NCBI RefSeq assembly: GCF_035046485.1
Contig: NC_085138.1
Location: 327,356,129-327,420,128 of the forward strand
Direction of reading: 5' to 3'
Source: Aedes albopictus
Taxonomy: Eukaryota; Arthropoda; Insecta; Diptera; Culicidae
DNA length: 64,000 nt
Shown here: positions 20,940 through 31,642 of the stretch, one piece after another
Position numbering within the stretch: the first letter of the stretch is position 1
How the letters are laid out: each line of letters opens with the position of its first letter
The notes under the pieces: generated by a model
Database searches by the model: none
What the model was told of the DNA's origin: nothing
What the model saw: only the letters and a program-made list of their open reading frames with translations
Made by a program: the position numbers and the translations under genes

Positions 20940-21230
20940 TAAATAGCCGCCATGTTGAATATTGTGTGGGCCATTTTTTAGTTCCGGGCATCTTTCTCAT
21001 ACCAAATATACCCATATTGCATGGTTTTAGAACCAAAATTTTCAACCGCCATCTTGGTTTTTAGATCGCCATCTTGGATATTCTGGTCGCCATCTTGAAT
21101 ATTGGGCCGATATTGGGGGTTTTCTGGTCTCCAGTATTAATTTCCGCACAAAGTTCATCAACTATGCTAAAGGTTACAAAAATCGGCGCAGCTTGATGTG
21201 TCGCATGATGGGGCTTGGTTCAGTTTTATA

Positions 21231-21691
21231 CACTGTGGTGCATAATTGATCGGACAAACGCCGATTTTCATACAAAATGATCAAGTTTGAGATGCTGTAA
21301 CTATAGTTTGCTTTGGTGGATTGAGCCCAATTTTTGACACGCAACTGCGAATATGCTGAATTTTGTGTATACAAAGTATAAAATGTTTTCGTTTACAGGT
21401 CTGGGCGTGGCAAGGCGTTGAAAATATTGCAAAAGTGATCGGACAGCGGCACGCGTGTAAATCAAAGGGGTACCGCTGTCCGATCACTTTTGCAATATTT
21501 TCAACGCCTTGCCACGCCCAGACCTGTGAACGAAAACATTTTATACTTTGTATACACAAAATTCAGCATATTCGTAGTTCCGTGTCAAAAATTGAGCTCA
21601 ATCCACCAAAGCAAACTATAGTTACACCATCTCAAACTTGGCCATTTTGTATTAAAATCGGCGTTTGTCCGATTAATTATGCACCACAATG
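21231..21691. mobile_element. Near-perfect palindromic MITE, 461 bp, TATA-flanked
   Basis: The arms are about 218 bp each, with a short centre at about 21449-21473, and contain CTGGGCGTGGCAAGGCGTTG and its inverse. Ends are CACTGTGGTGCATAATTGAT and the inverse CATTGTGGTGCATAATTAAT, flanked by TATA. A CACTRTGG end with 4-bp duplication would fit CACTA/Chapaev-like elements; a TA duplication plus chance would fit Tc1/mariner. Long frames on both strands simply mirror each other and are not genes. Confidence 0.8.
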
Positions 21692-21698
21692 TATATGA

Positions 21699-22030
21699 CC
21701 AGTTCCACCGGTGCTGGTCCGGATCACTAAAATGGCCATAACTCCGGAACGCCTTGACCGATCTTAACCATTTTCAGTAGCAAACAATGCGGTAAATTTC
21801 CGGTTCGATTCGAGCTAAAATCTGTAAAATCGGTCGATAGGAAGTGCCTTAAAAGTGAGTGACTTTTTTTTGTACACAGACATACATACACACATACACA
21901 CATCAACTCAATTCGTCGAACTGAGTTGATTGGTATATGTGACTTGACCCTCCGAGCCTTCTATCGAAAATTCGTTTTTTGAGTGAACATATAGCCATTC
22001 AGTACATTTTGGTGTACGAGAAAGGCAAAA
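21699..22030 (+). repeat. GCCTTTCTCGT-family repeat, 3' part, copy 1
   Basis: Contains CACTAAAATGGCCATAACTC, ACACATACACACATCAACTC and the closing TTTTGGTGTACGAGAAAGGC. The same order recurs at 22305-22832. It is non-coding and includes a CA-rich microsatellite. Confidence 0.7.
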
Positions 22031-22304
22031 AAGTGCCAGCAAGCGAAATTTTATATAATTAAACCCATTCAAATTTCAAACGTGTTACAGAGCGCAAGAG
22101 CTCAACCAGTTGCATCAAAATTGTTCGCAGTAATTTTAGACGCAAAAGGAGATTGGTACTATAACACTTTTTTCCATACAACTTTGATCCATCCAACTGT
22201 ATAATGACGCTTCAGGAATCTATAACTGTGTAATTTGACAAGATCGCTTAAATTTTTATCAAAATTTTGTTCTTTGTTTCAACTGGTGATCAAAAAAGCC
22301 GCTA

Positions 22305-22832
22305 TTTGACGTGTCACATGTATGGGTTATGTTCACATTCTTATTTGGCTACTTCCGGCGGGACACCCGGAACCGGTTCCGGAACACTACCGATTCAGAT
22401 ATAGTCTGAGACTATTTTCCTACTTCCCGTTCCTCAGAAAATCGAAAATGCCGTGGTTTTATGGGTCACATGCATGGGTTTGTTGCATTTTCATATCTGG
22501 CCCCTTCCTGGGGTACCGGTCCGGAACACCTAAATGGCCATTACTCCGGAACGGCTGGGCCGATCTGGACCATTTTCAATAGGAAACAATGGGACAATAT
22601 ACCCCGTCGAGTGAACCATCGGTCGCTGAAATCGGTTCATATTTTCTATCTAAAAATGAGATGATCTTTTTGAACACAAACACACACCCACATACATACA
22701 CACAGACATCATCTCAACTCGTCGAGCTGAGTCGATTGGTATAATAACACTTGACCCCCCCGGAGGCTCTATCAAATTTTCGTTTTTGGAGTGAACATAT
22801 AGCCTTTCGGTACACCTTGGTGTACGAGAAAG
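22305..22832 (+). repeat. GCCTTTCTCGT-family repeat, 3' part, copy 2
   Basis: GGGGTACCGGTCCGGAACAC, ATGGCCATTACTCCGGAACG, ACACACCCACATACATACAC and the end ACCTTGGTGTACGAGAAAGG match copy 1. It lies about 100 bp downstream (minus-strand sense) of the linker exon at 22935. Confidence 0.7.
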
Positions 22833-22934
22833 GCAAAAGGGGGTGCTAAATTGCCAATATTCGCATTGAAGACTCGTGTTTTGGCTACCAGATGCCCATG
22901 CCTTGAATTCCAAGTATAATTTTCATTTACTTAC

Positions 22935-23109
22935 CAAGCCCTCGGAATGTGGGTGAAGTCCTCCGTTCTGGTACTCGAACAGTGCCGGATGCGCCGTGTA
23001 GAGTTGTGGCGTTCCGGGCGTCAACAGTAGCGACGGGTGGGGACGTTTGCTCGGAGGCAGTACGTAATCGGCCCATTCCGGCGCTCCCGATGGGTGAGTA
23101 TCGTATAAG
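22935..23109 (-). CDS. nvy: nervy linker exon with KRP motif
   Basis: It completes an Asn codon with the preceding exon (AA plus C) and reads NLYDTHPSGAPEWADYVLPP, then SKRPHPSLLLTPGTPQLYTA and HPALFEYQNGGLHPHSEGL. The SKRP core corresponds to the PSKRPCTISP segment following NHR1 in vertebrate ETO, where a basic cluster acts in nuclear localisation. The acceptor CCCGAAACAG and donor GTAAGT are canonical. It is separated from the upstream exon by a 92-bp intron; the downstream intron is 9.5 kb. Confidence 0.9.
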
Positions 23110-23201
23110 CTGTTTCGGGACATGGGAAGAAAGAGAACAAATGGAGATTGGTCACTCGCCGAAAGGCTTACGGAGGCGGCATTCACACGAAAGGAGCTTA
23201 C

Positions 23202-23368
23202 TTATCGGATGCCCGCCGTTTCAGTCCTAGTCCGTTGACACTGGGCGTCGGGATCGGCGTCGATGAGCTGTATCCTTCGTGCGAGAGGAAGATATCGGCT
23301 GTGTCGGCGAGATTCTGAACGTACTCCATCACGCTGGTTTCATTGGAGCGGACGTACTGCGAGGGAGT
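23202..23368 (-). CDS. nvy: nervy exon following NHR1
   Basis: The 55 full codons begin TPSQYVRSNETSVMEYVQNL and continue ADTADIFLSHEGYSSSTPIP, then TPSVNGLGLKRRASD, ending with two bases of a split codon. It continues the NHR1 C-terminus (ARLAKQNPAQYLAQHE in ETO; here SKQ joined to TPSQYVRSNE) and leads to a KRR basic motif preceding the next exon. Acceptor CTTCCAG and donor GTAAGC are canonical. The intron upstream is 19.3 kb. Confidence 0.92.
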
Positions 23369-24020
23369 CTGGAAGGGAGAGGAGAAGAGCATTGTTGTAT
23401 AGCCTCGAATCAACATTTCGAATCCAATCATTTGGAAGGAACGCACTATCCGTCGTCCCAGTCCGAGGACGACGGCGAATCGGTCGGACTCTCCGCCTAG
23501 CTGAGCTGGGAAAAACTATAAACAGCCACCAGCTGGTACACACAATAATGATGAAGTGCTGTCAAAGCTAATCCGATCCGTTTCGCAGGACTCAGGAGGA
23601 GTCTGCTTTGTGGGGCGGTGGAAGAGAAGGGGGAGTCACAAAAATGGCCCCTATGCACAAATGTTGAAACAAAAGCTTGGTCCGCTGGTTGGTTGCTCAC
23701 GGTCGTTGGTTGGTCGGTTGGTTGGTTGGAACAGAAAACGGCACTTAAAAACAGCACATGCAGTCCCATTCCAAGTGAGCAGCAGACTTGCGACAAGCAC
23801 GGTGGTCCCAAAATTGTGGATATCCAAAAAAGTTCATGTTAAGAATCGGTATGAAATTCAGTGGCCTCAAAACAGGACCCACAAGTGATCCAATACGCAT
23901 ACTTCACCGTTAGCTAAAGCTCATCCCCATGCTCGTAAGTTGAGCTTCAGGTAGATGCAGGTATAGTGTGACTGTGAGACCACTAGGCAGGGGGTCATAT
24001 TTTGAACATTTTCCTCTATA
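23369..24020. other. nervy intron, mostly unassigned
   Basis: Includes a (GGTT)n-like stretch at about 23687-23730. Overlapping short frames here have no recognisable features. No element ends found. Confidence 0.4.
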
Positions 24021-24257
24021 TTGCAGACTTCATCCCAAATTGGACTATCACACTTTTTCTGATACGCCTAAAAAGTGTGATAAAAGTGCACATTTGCTTC
24101 GGATCGTCTCGATGTCTTTGGTGCTCTTTTATCTCTATTTACAAGGAATAATTGCACCGAGGACCTCGACACGATCCGACGTGGTCCTGCGCTGCAATCA
24201 CACTTTGAAGCTATGTTCACACTATTGTGTCAGTCCAATTTGGGGTGCAGTCAGCAA
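24021..24257. mobile_element. MITE, 237 bp
   Basis: The left end TTGCAGACTTCATCCCAAAT and the inverse of the right end, TTGCTGACTGCACCCCAAAT, align over about 28 bp (through TTGGACT and CACAC). An inner palindrome pairs GGATCGTCTCGATG with its counterpart near 24160-24178. Confidence 0.65.
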
Positions 24258-26088
24258 TAACTCAGTGAATTTCGTACAATTTCGCTCATTTCAAGTGAAT
24301 TTGATTTAATACAATTGGCTTGAATTTTTGATACACGGCTTAATACTGTACGCATGTAAGAAAGTGTCCAGCAAAGTACCCCAAGAATAAATGCTTTTGA
24401 CCAGAATGAGTCTGGGCTATTCCCGCTACATAAAATTATCTCACAAATTTTGAACTTTGACAGAACTTGCTGCGAAGGTATTAATTAGCTCTCAGTAAAT
24501 CAATAGGGAAGTGCACATAGGCACTAAGACGAGATGAAGGATCTGTCAGTTGTTACGATTCGATTTATTCTCTTAAGCATCGTTCTAGGGAACACCGTGT
24601 CTCTCGTTCCAAAAATCGCACTCGACGATCACTGAGACGACGTCGACGACGACGCAGACGATTGGGGAAAACGATTCCCATCCGGCAGTAGGTAGTGGAC
24701 TGGACTAAGCCGGGGTAAAGAAAAATCACCATACCCAATTGCTTTTTATTTCTTGTGCATTTGGCCAACCTGCGGCGTGGCAGTCCAAAACGGTGTGTGG
24801 CTGGTGAACAAAACTTCCAGATCCGAAGTATAGCCCGCACCGCACCAAACAGTGAAACGGCGATGTTTGGATCCGTTTTCTTGTCGTTCACCGCGTGTGC
24901 AACATCTCGCCACCGGCTGCTGCAGAAAACAAGAACGAAACAGTTCATCATTCGTATTTCAACGCCATCAGCATCCGGTTCGTCAAAGCAGGTCCAAACT
25001 ACGGGCTCCACCGGGTCTTCCCCGAACCCGCTCGCTTCAGTTGCTCGCAGTTTGAAGTTTTTGAGCATTTGAAATATGTGGGAAACGGAGCGCCATCATG
25101 GCTGCTACGGTGCGGGTGCAGAAAAGGTCCGTAGAACACATCTGTACATTTAGTTCTTCTCTACTAGGACGACGACGACGACGGTTCCGAACTGATTTGG
25201 TCTTGCTGCTGAAAGCATTTGTGAACAGTAGTCGCAAGAAAGGGGTTTCGCCGAATTTCCATCATCGTTTAAGCTTTCCTCTGTCGCACGTGTGCTGCTA
25301 GTTGCTACGCTGAACGGGGGCAGCTAACACGTGCAGGTTTTATGGACGGTTCGGAACTGCTTCCTGAATGGTGATGACGGAAGACACGGCTTCGGAGCGA
25401 AACTACGCTATAGCCTTTCCTTCGCCGTAAAGACTGTGAAATTATGGCTGTTGCGCAGTTTGTACAACAACTACTGCCACTTTGTTTTTGCGTCGATAGA
25501 ACGAAAGGAGAAAACTATTTAGAGGACCTCTGCTTCGGAGAAACTATTGTAAATCATTTTCATGATAATTGAATACGAGAGCAAAATATACGAACCTTTC
25601 GCTGCACAAATGCCGGCATGTCGATCGCTGCCTCTCTAAGCACCATGGCTATCGACGACTCCCAGCTACACCCGTCTTCCTCCGTATTCAACCCTATACT
25701 CAATCGTCATCGTTGATCCTTCAGTTCCAGTTACAGATCAGACCCGGACTCCAAAAGGTCACATCGATGATGGATAGTGCACCATTCTTACTGTAGGTAT
25801 TTTTGTCGCCTACACGTTCGTAAATCCCCATATTCCTGGCCATAGATCCAAGTAGAACTCAGCCTCTTGTATTGGTTAGACGGCTACCCCATTCGACCGC
25901 CCAGGCGTTGAAGTCTCTCCTAGATGACCATGGGGCTCAATCACATTGGTGCGCTTAAAAGCGAATCTAGAGAGGACGAAAACTGGTTCATCGGTCACCT
26001 GGGAGGCATAGTATTTATCCCGCTCGTTAACCTTCGCTATTGCTTGTTTGGCATGAAAATTATCTTCTGAAGTGGAAACCGACCAGTA
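24258..26088. other. nervy intron, unassigned
   Basis: No recognised element or gene. The 167-codon minus-strand frame at 24565-25068 is Arg-rich where GAC repeats occur (24627-24660), has overlapping frames on the other strand, and shows no domain; I do not call it. Confidence 0.4.
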
Positions 26089-27031
26089 GGGTAAGAAATC
26101 AAACTTTGAACTATTCAAATTGTAATCTTAATTTGAACCATTTCGAAATTCATTAAAACGATGTATTTTTTAGGCAAATATTGTCCCGAAAAAGATGGTA
26201 AACAACTTTCCGTAATATAACCTGATAACATGGACTTTAAAAGCATTGAAAAATGCGTTTTTGTCATGAAAAACAGGCAATTGAAAAATCACTGAGATTC
26301 CACCCATTTCCCCCCAGAGAAAGCACATTTTCGGTGCACTCGTACAGCTCATGCATTGTATCACACGCAATAAGTGAAAACGTCAAATGAAAGCTTATTT
26401 ATCGTAGAATCGACCAACCGTATAATATTCCGCATTATTTGTCATAAAAATATCAAATTTAAGTAATTCTTACTTGGAGAATCTTATCTTGAATTGAACC
26501 ATTTGAAATCTAGATTTGAACTAGTGAATGGGGGCGAGCTTCCAGTGTTGGCCTGCAGACTGCGCTAGTGGTTGCTTTGTTTACTCTTGGACGATGGAAA
26601 ATTCCAAATTTAGTTTTCGAATTCCTGAAGGATTCCGAACATTCTGAGCTGAAATTCCACTGCCTAATGAAAAAGAGTTATGAGAATTAGCAGATCCATG
26701 TGATTTTTAGTTGTTTAGCATGAAATTGGCTGTTGCGGGAATCGCTCGAGCTGCTGCCGCTACTAGTTCAAATCTAGATTAAAATTGGTTCAAATTATGA
26801 TTACGATGGTTCAAATTAAGATTAGAATCACTATTGACAAATAATTGAATTTCTCAATGAAATTTGGCGCAAATGTTAACTTTTTGCCACTTTACGGAAA
26901 GCTAATACCCGTGGCTTTCATATACGTGAGACCTTACCGTAGTAAATTATTTCCATGTGGATGAAAAAATCGATCAAAAGTGCCGCTGCTTCAGAAAGCC
27001 GCAATTTGGTTCAATTCATGATTACCTACCC
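26089..27031. mobile_element. TA-inserting MITE, 943 bp (GGGTAAGAAATCA family, copy 1)
   Basis: Starts GGGTAAGAAATCAAACTTTG and ends in the partial inverse GATTACCTACCC, flanked by TA. A second copy at 38304-39169 aligns throughout, including CATTAAAACGATGTATTTTT and GGGGGCGAGCTTCCAGTGTT. Inner segments with AATTTGAACCATT are mirrored by GGTTCAAATTAAGATT. It is non-coding. Confidence 0.8.
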
Positions 27032-27049
27032 TACATAGTTATACAGATC

Positions 27050-28050
27050 GCTGCTAGCTAAACTTATCCGCCACTCAGTTCTCGTTGTCGAGGGGAATGC
27101 GATATGGGTGCCATTGCCGGCTGATTTGTCCACATATGCTTGGGTATTTAGGCCCACCTGTTTTTACGTTGTTCGCCGTTTATATCAGGTACAGAGTTTG
27201 GTCCTATACGGGCTTTAAAGCGCCCAGGTTTATGACCTGGCGCAAAGCACTTGAAGTACTAAATGATGAGCAGACACACTGACCGACCAACTTCCGATCT
27301 TTCCAACTGCAGCCATCTTAGTATCCTCCCTTACTGAGAGCACAACCGTGGCGATCTGTGTGTCTACCGGGACTTTTCGCACGAGGAATCACTTCAAGCT
27401 CGGCATCGTTAATCTCGTCCAGGACAGTCACCTCCGATGTCAGGACTTTCACTTACACACCTTATCGCTCAAGACCTTTTGAGCTAGTGCCTTGTAGGAG
27501 GTGTATTTTTCATCGCTTCCATCTTCAGCATCATATCTTCCTGAAGCGCCAGCTGCATTCCTCACCCAGCGACGAGAGTCGATTTTCCCTACGCCTTCTT
27601 TGCTCCTAATGTGATCCAAGAGTTCTTGGTCCGGCTGCATCCTGATCTTCTGGAGATTGACCGCTTGGGCACTTTGTAACTGGCTTAAGTGCCTGGTTAC
27701 TAGCGCTGGCCGTCGCCGACGTCCTCGACGGCTCACCGTCCCCTACCGGGCGCTTCTTGCCCCTAGCAGGCCACGCCTCTCCGACAGACTTTGGCCTTGC
27801 AACTCGACCCGTAGGACAGTTTGCCCTCTCCCTTACGACTCTGGCGAGCTGCATGGTCCCATGCGCCAGAAGATCATGCTCCTTCTTGACCAGAGCCATC
27901 GGCTTGCGAACTTTCACCAGACCTTGCTTGAGGTCGTTGATTATATTATTCCACCCGCTGGTGTAGTCGATGGACTCGTCCAGTGGTTCGACGACTATCA
28001 GTTTCAGTTTACTTCAGTTGCGGTTCAGCACTTTAGGTTCGCACCACTCA
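27050..28050 (-). pseudogene. R1-type LINE ORF1 (Gag-like) relic
   Basis: The minus-strand frame 27736-27449 reads LQKIRMQPDQELLDHIRSKE, then EKYTSYKALAQKVLSDKV, resembling the conserved LL...R/G...AYKALAEKVLG segment of R1-clade ORF1. Further downstream (27260-27150), broken frames retain CFAPGHKPGRF, a CCHC-like knuckle. The upstream part (27917-27740) is a basic Ser/Thr/Pro-rich region with several stops. Higher GC than surroundings supports a former coding region. The partner ORF2 is missing. Confidence 0.6.
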
Positions 28051-28084
28051 TCTGCATCTGACGGAGCCATAGAAGCAATCTCCA

Positions 28085-28296
28085 AACAAAAATCGTGTAG
28101 GAAAGTCTGCAGCAATCTCAAAGGGAATTTCTCATGGAATACTTGAATGAACCTACAGAAGAGATCCTGAAAGAATCCCTGTAGGATTTGATAAATTCTT
28201 TATAAATTACTGTAATACTCCACGAAAGAACTGTTGGAGAAATTCCGCAGTGAAATTCCTAAAGAAATCCCATAAACTCTGAAAGTTTTTGAAGAT
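28085..28296. repeat. GAATTC-type degenerate minisatellite, segment 1
   Basis: Imperfect repeats around AATTCCTGAAGAAATCC/GAAATTCC. It continues at 29019 after the SINE insertion. Confidence 0.6.
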
Positions 28297-28318
28297 ATTT
28301 TTGAAAAATACCCCTGAC

Positions 28319-28996
28319 TGACGGGCTTGGTGGTCTAGTGGCTACCGCTTCTGATTCGTATGCAGAAGGTCATGGTTTCAATCCCTGGCCCGTCCCTTTC
28401 ATCCTACTTTGTATCTCTTTATCCACTTTCTCTCGTTCTCTCTTCTCTACATATACAACTCATGTATATTCATATGTTCATAGCCATCGCTAGAACCAGA
28501 AACGAATTGAAAAACAGTCGTGTTCCTCCCTTCCAACTTCCACTCATAGCACAGTGTATATAAAAAACGCCTACAAGTTATGCAACCAAAGCGTGCTGTG
28601 CCGCTTGACCTTATTCACCTTATTCACCACACAATCTATCATGAACACTATAAATAACCCCCTATCCATGGATCGCATCACCGACCCAACGGTGACTCCC
28701 AGATCTCCCATCCTTTCCGTCTAACAAATACCCCAGTCCGTGCTGGTTGTGGGGATGCAGAGGTGATCTCGGTCTTCAGTAGCAAAAACCAGCACACTCT
28801 AACATTCCTTTCTCTTCCCAACTGACTATAAGGACGTGGCCGGCGCCGTTATTCATCCAAAATGTATGAGCTTTGAGAATAAGTGGTGTGTCCCAGCCCT
28901 TATTCATTTGGATCTCAGTGCAATTGGAACCAGCTCAGATCAATCACGGAGGAGCAACCATTGACATGTATAGTCAGATTTGATCGTTGATCGTTG
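28319..28996 (+). mobile_element. tRNA-derived SINE-like retroposon, 678 bp, 22-bp TSD
   Basis: Head: GACGGGC ... GCCCGTC pair as a 7-bp acceptor stem, with A box TGGTCTAGTGGCTACC and B box GGTTTCAATCCCTGG. The body runs to a tail TGATCGTTGATCGTTGAT. The 22-bp duplication begins ATTTTTGAAAAATA and ends CCCTGAC, with one mismatch (28297-28318, 28997-29018). The 3' part (GGACGTGGCCGGCGCCG at about 28834) resembles the 3' region of the element at 51667-53057, consistent with borrowing that element family's retroposition machinery. Confidence 0.85.
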
Positions 28997-29018
28997 ATTT
29001 TTGAAAAATATCCCTGAC

Positions 29019-29366
29019 AGAATATTGGAAGAAATTCTAGCGGGAGCTTCTGAAAGAATCCCTGTAGCAATTTTTGATGAAATTTCCCGTAATTGTTTTG
29101 TAGAAATCACAAAAAGTACTTTTGTATGAATCTCTAGAGGAATATCTTAAAAAAAACCTGAAAAAAACGAGTTAACCTGAAGGAATCCCTCGGAAATACT
29201 TTGGGCAGAATTCCTAGAAAAGCTCATAAGTAATCTTTAAGATAATTTCTGAAGAAATCCTTTTAATAAATTTACCAAAAGAGTGTGCTATATTTTCTTA
29301 AGAATTCTGAAGAAAAATTTTATGTGGAAATTTATAGTAAACATTTCTGGATAAACTCCTCAAATA
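29019..29366. repeat. GAATTC-type degenerate minisatellite, segment 2
   Basis: GAAATTCTAGCGGGAGCTTC and similar units; direct continuation of segment 1 across the SINE. Confidence 0.6.
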
Positions 29367-30045
29367 ACACTAGTTTACAGCATTTTTGAACTCGGTAAGC
29401 TGATGATCATTTTTGGTGTAGAATCATGCCCTGAGTTCGAAAACGCGAAGGAAAAAAATTACAGTAGAGCGGAAATTTTTTCGACTTTCCATACAAGGTT
29501 GATGATTTGAAATCGATTTTTGTTCTATTTTTAAGCATCGTCGCTCACTTCACACATCTTATTCTTCGTAATCAATGCTCCGATTGAACTGAATTTTTTA
29601 CTGTAGCTTGCCTACATATGATATGTCAAATAAACGTTGAGAAAGAATTTTTAGATTGTTTTTTTCTTATTGAAAAAAATACATTTCTTCATATATTTTT
29701 GGAAATTTGGCTAAATTTTAAGGAGATCGTCCCTAAAATTCGCCAATATCTTGAATTTCATCAATCTGACGCAAAACCTGCATTCTGATGATCAAATGGT
29801 ATTGTATTCAGCTTTTAATTTATGGAAAAAGATTTGAAATTGGTTGAACAAAACGCAAGATATTTGAATTTTAGTAAATTCCATATTTTTAAAAGTTGTA
29901 AAACTCGATATTGAGCTAAAACTCAAAAACTGCTCTACTTAAAAATTTTTGAAGCACGGTTTCGAAATCAGTGCTAAATTGTGCTTCAAAAATTTTGGTC
30001 GTTGACAGAAGTTCACGACTTTCATTTTATTTTGTAAACTAGTGT
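29367..30045. mobile_element. MITE, 679 bp, ACACTAGTTTACA termini
   Basis: Starts ACACTAGTTTACAGCATTTT and ends AAATGAAAGTCGTG-type inverse TTTTGTAAACTAGTGT; the 13-bp ends match perfectly. Flanks AATA on both sides may be a 4-bp duplication. It separates minisatellite segments 2 and 3. Confidence 0.65.
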
Positions 30046-30059
30046 AATAGTAATAGTAA

Positions 30060-31634
30060 TAGTTTTCACATAGAAGTACTTTTGAGTGAATCTCTAGAGG
30101 AAAATCCAAAAATCCTGGGAAAAACTACCTGCAGGAATTCATCGGAAAAACTTTGGGCGGAATTCCCAGAAAAGTTTATTAAATAATTTATAAGAAAATT
30201 TCTGAAGATATCCTTTAGATAAATTTCCTAAAGGAGTATATGGCGTATTTTCATAAGAAACCTGAGAAGAAATTTCTGAAGGAATTCTGAACTTTTTATT
30301 TGAAGGAATCGCTGGAAGCATTTCTTAATGTTTGAGGATATATTTTTGAAGGAATTTTGTAGTACTTGAAAAAAAAAACGCTTGAGGAATTCCTAAAGGA
30401 ATACATGTAGATTTTTTTTGAGACATTTCTGGATAAACTTCTCAAATAACCCGCGGAGAAACTCTTAGAGGATATAAAGAAAATGCCCGACAAATTTGTC
30501 GTGAAATACATGGAGAAATATCGAGAGAATATGTTGAAAAAATCTCAGGAGGAATTCCCTGTAGAAATTCCTGAATGGCGGAAATCATCAACGGAATTCT
30601 TAAAGCAATTATTGGTGGTCTTGATTAAGAATTTTGGACAAAAAAAAACAAAATTTATGAAAGAATTTCTGATGTAATCCCTGTATAAATTTATGAAAGA
30701 ATCCCCGCAGAAATGTTCAAAGGATTTTGTAAACGAATCCCTGGAAGAATTTCTGAAGTAATCGATGGCGAGTTTCGGGAGGAACTCATAAAAATCTACA
30801 TAAAATGTTCCTGGATAAATTTCTGCAGAAATTCTCAGGGGGATTTCTGAAGAAAACTTTTGAAAAAATCCATTGATGGAATCCTTGAACAAATTTCTGA
30901 AAGTATCTCAAGAAGAATTTCTGAAATTAAGTACAGGAAAATATCTTAAGGAAGCTCTGGAAGAATTTTCGAAAAAAAAAAACGGATGAACTCCTCTGGA
31001 AAGAGTTTGTGGAAAATTTTCTACAAAAATCCGTTAAGAAATTTCTGGAGGAATTCTGAATTTAAGACTTTCTGAAGAAATCGCTCAAAGCATTTCCGTA
31101 GATATCCGAAAATGATTTCCTGAAAGAATTCTCGTACGAAACTTTGAAAGAATTTATGGAGGAATTTCTGAGGAAGCCCATGGAAGTTTTTTATCGAAAT
31201 GTTCTAGTGCCTTCTGGAGGTCATTCTGAATAAAATTCTTGAAAAATCTCTTCAGAAACCCATGGCAGATGTCCAACACAAATTTTCGGAACTACGGAAG
31301 ACATCCGTATAAGACTTCTTGAAACTTGTCCTGAAAGATTGTTTTTAAAGATTGTCTGAAGCAATCTATGGAACAATTCCGGACGGAATTCTAGGAAGGT
31401 CTTATAAGAAGTTCTTTAATAAATTACTGGGATAATCTTTTGAAAACTTTAAAGAAATTCTAATGGAAACTTTGAGTGTTTGAGGGATAATAGATATTTT
31501 CTGTGGCTTCCTAGCGTTTTCTTTTATTCTTTGAAAAAAAAAATCTGAAGGATTTTTTTGCAGGAAACCATGTGTGAAAATATCCATGGATTGTTTGCAG
31601 CTCTTCTGCAGGAATCTCTCAAAGATTTTCTGTA
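30060..31634. repeat. GAATTC-type degenerate minisatellite, segment 3
   Basis: About 1.6 kb of diverged units such as GAAATTTCTGAAGGAATTC and GAATCCCTGGAAGAATTTC. Short frames rich in Glu, Phe, Leu and Lys in every direction (for example 30483-30677 and 30545-30892) come from the repeat and are not genes. Confidence 0.8.
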
Positions 31635-31642
31635 GGAATCAT

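Larger units (their letters stand above)
19010..21110. repeat. Degenerate tandem repeat (ATCTTGG minisatellite), about 7 units with four insertions
   Basis: Units contain CGCCATCTTGGATATTCTGG, GGACTCCGGACATCTTCC, CATACCAAATATACCCATAT and GGTTTTAGGGCCTAAAACTC. The ACATCTTCC block recurs near 19107, 19216, 19578, 19950, 20088, 20235 and 20987. Without the insertions the period is roughly 110-150 bp. Short ORFs across it are by-products. Confidence 0.85.

Noticed and set aside
21281..21698. Pair of about 100-codon proteins sharing VWAWQGVENIAKVIGQR
   Set aside because: Again the two strands of one palindrome, not genes.
24565..25068. 167-codon minus-strand frame as a host gene
   Set aside because: Arg runs come from GAC/GAT repeats, opposing frames are equally long, and no domain or splice pattern is recognisable.
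30483..30892. Lys/Glu/Phe-rich small proteins
   Set aside because: They follow the degenerate GAATTC-type repeat; similar frames occur wherever it occurs.
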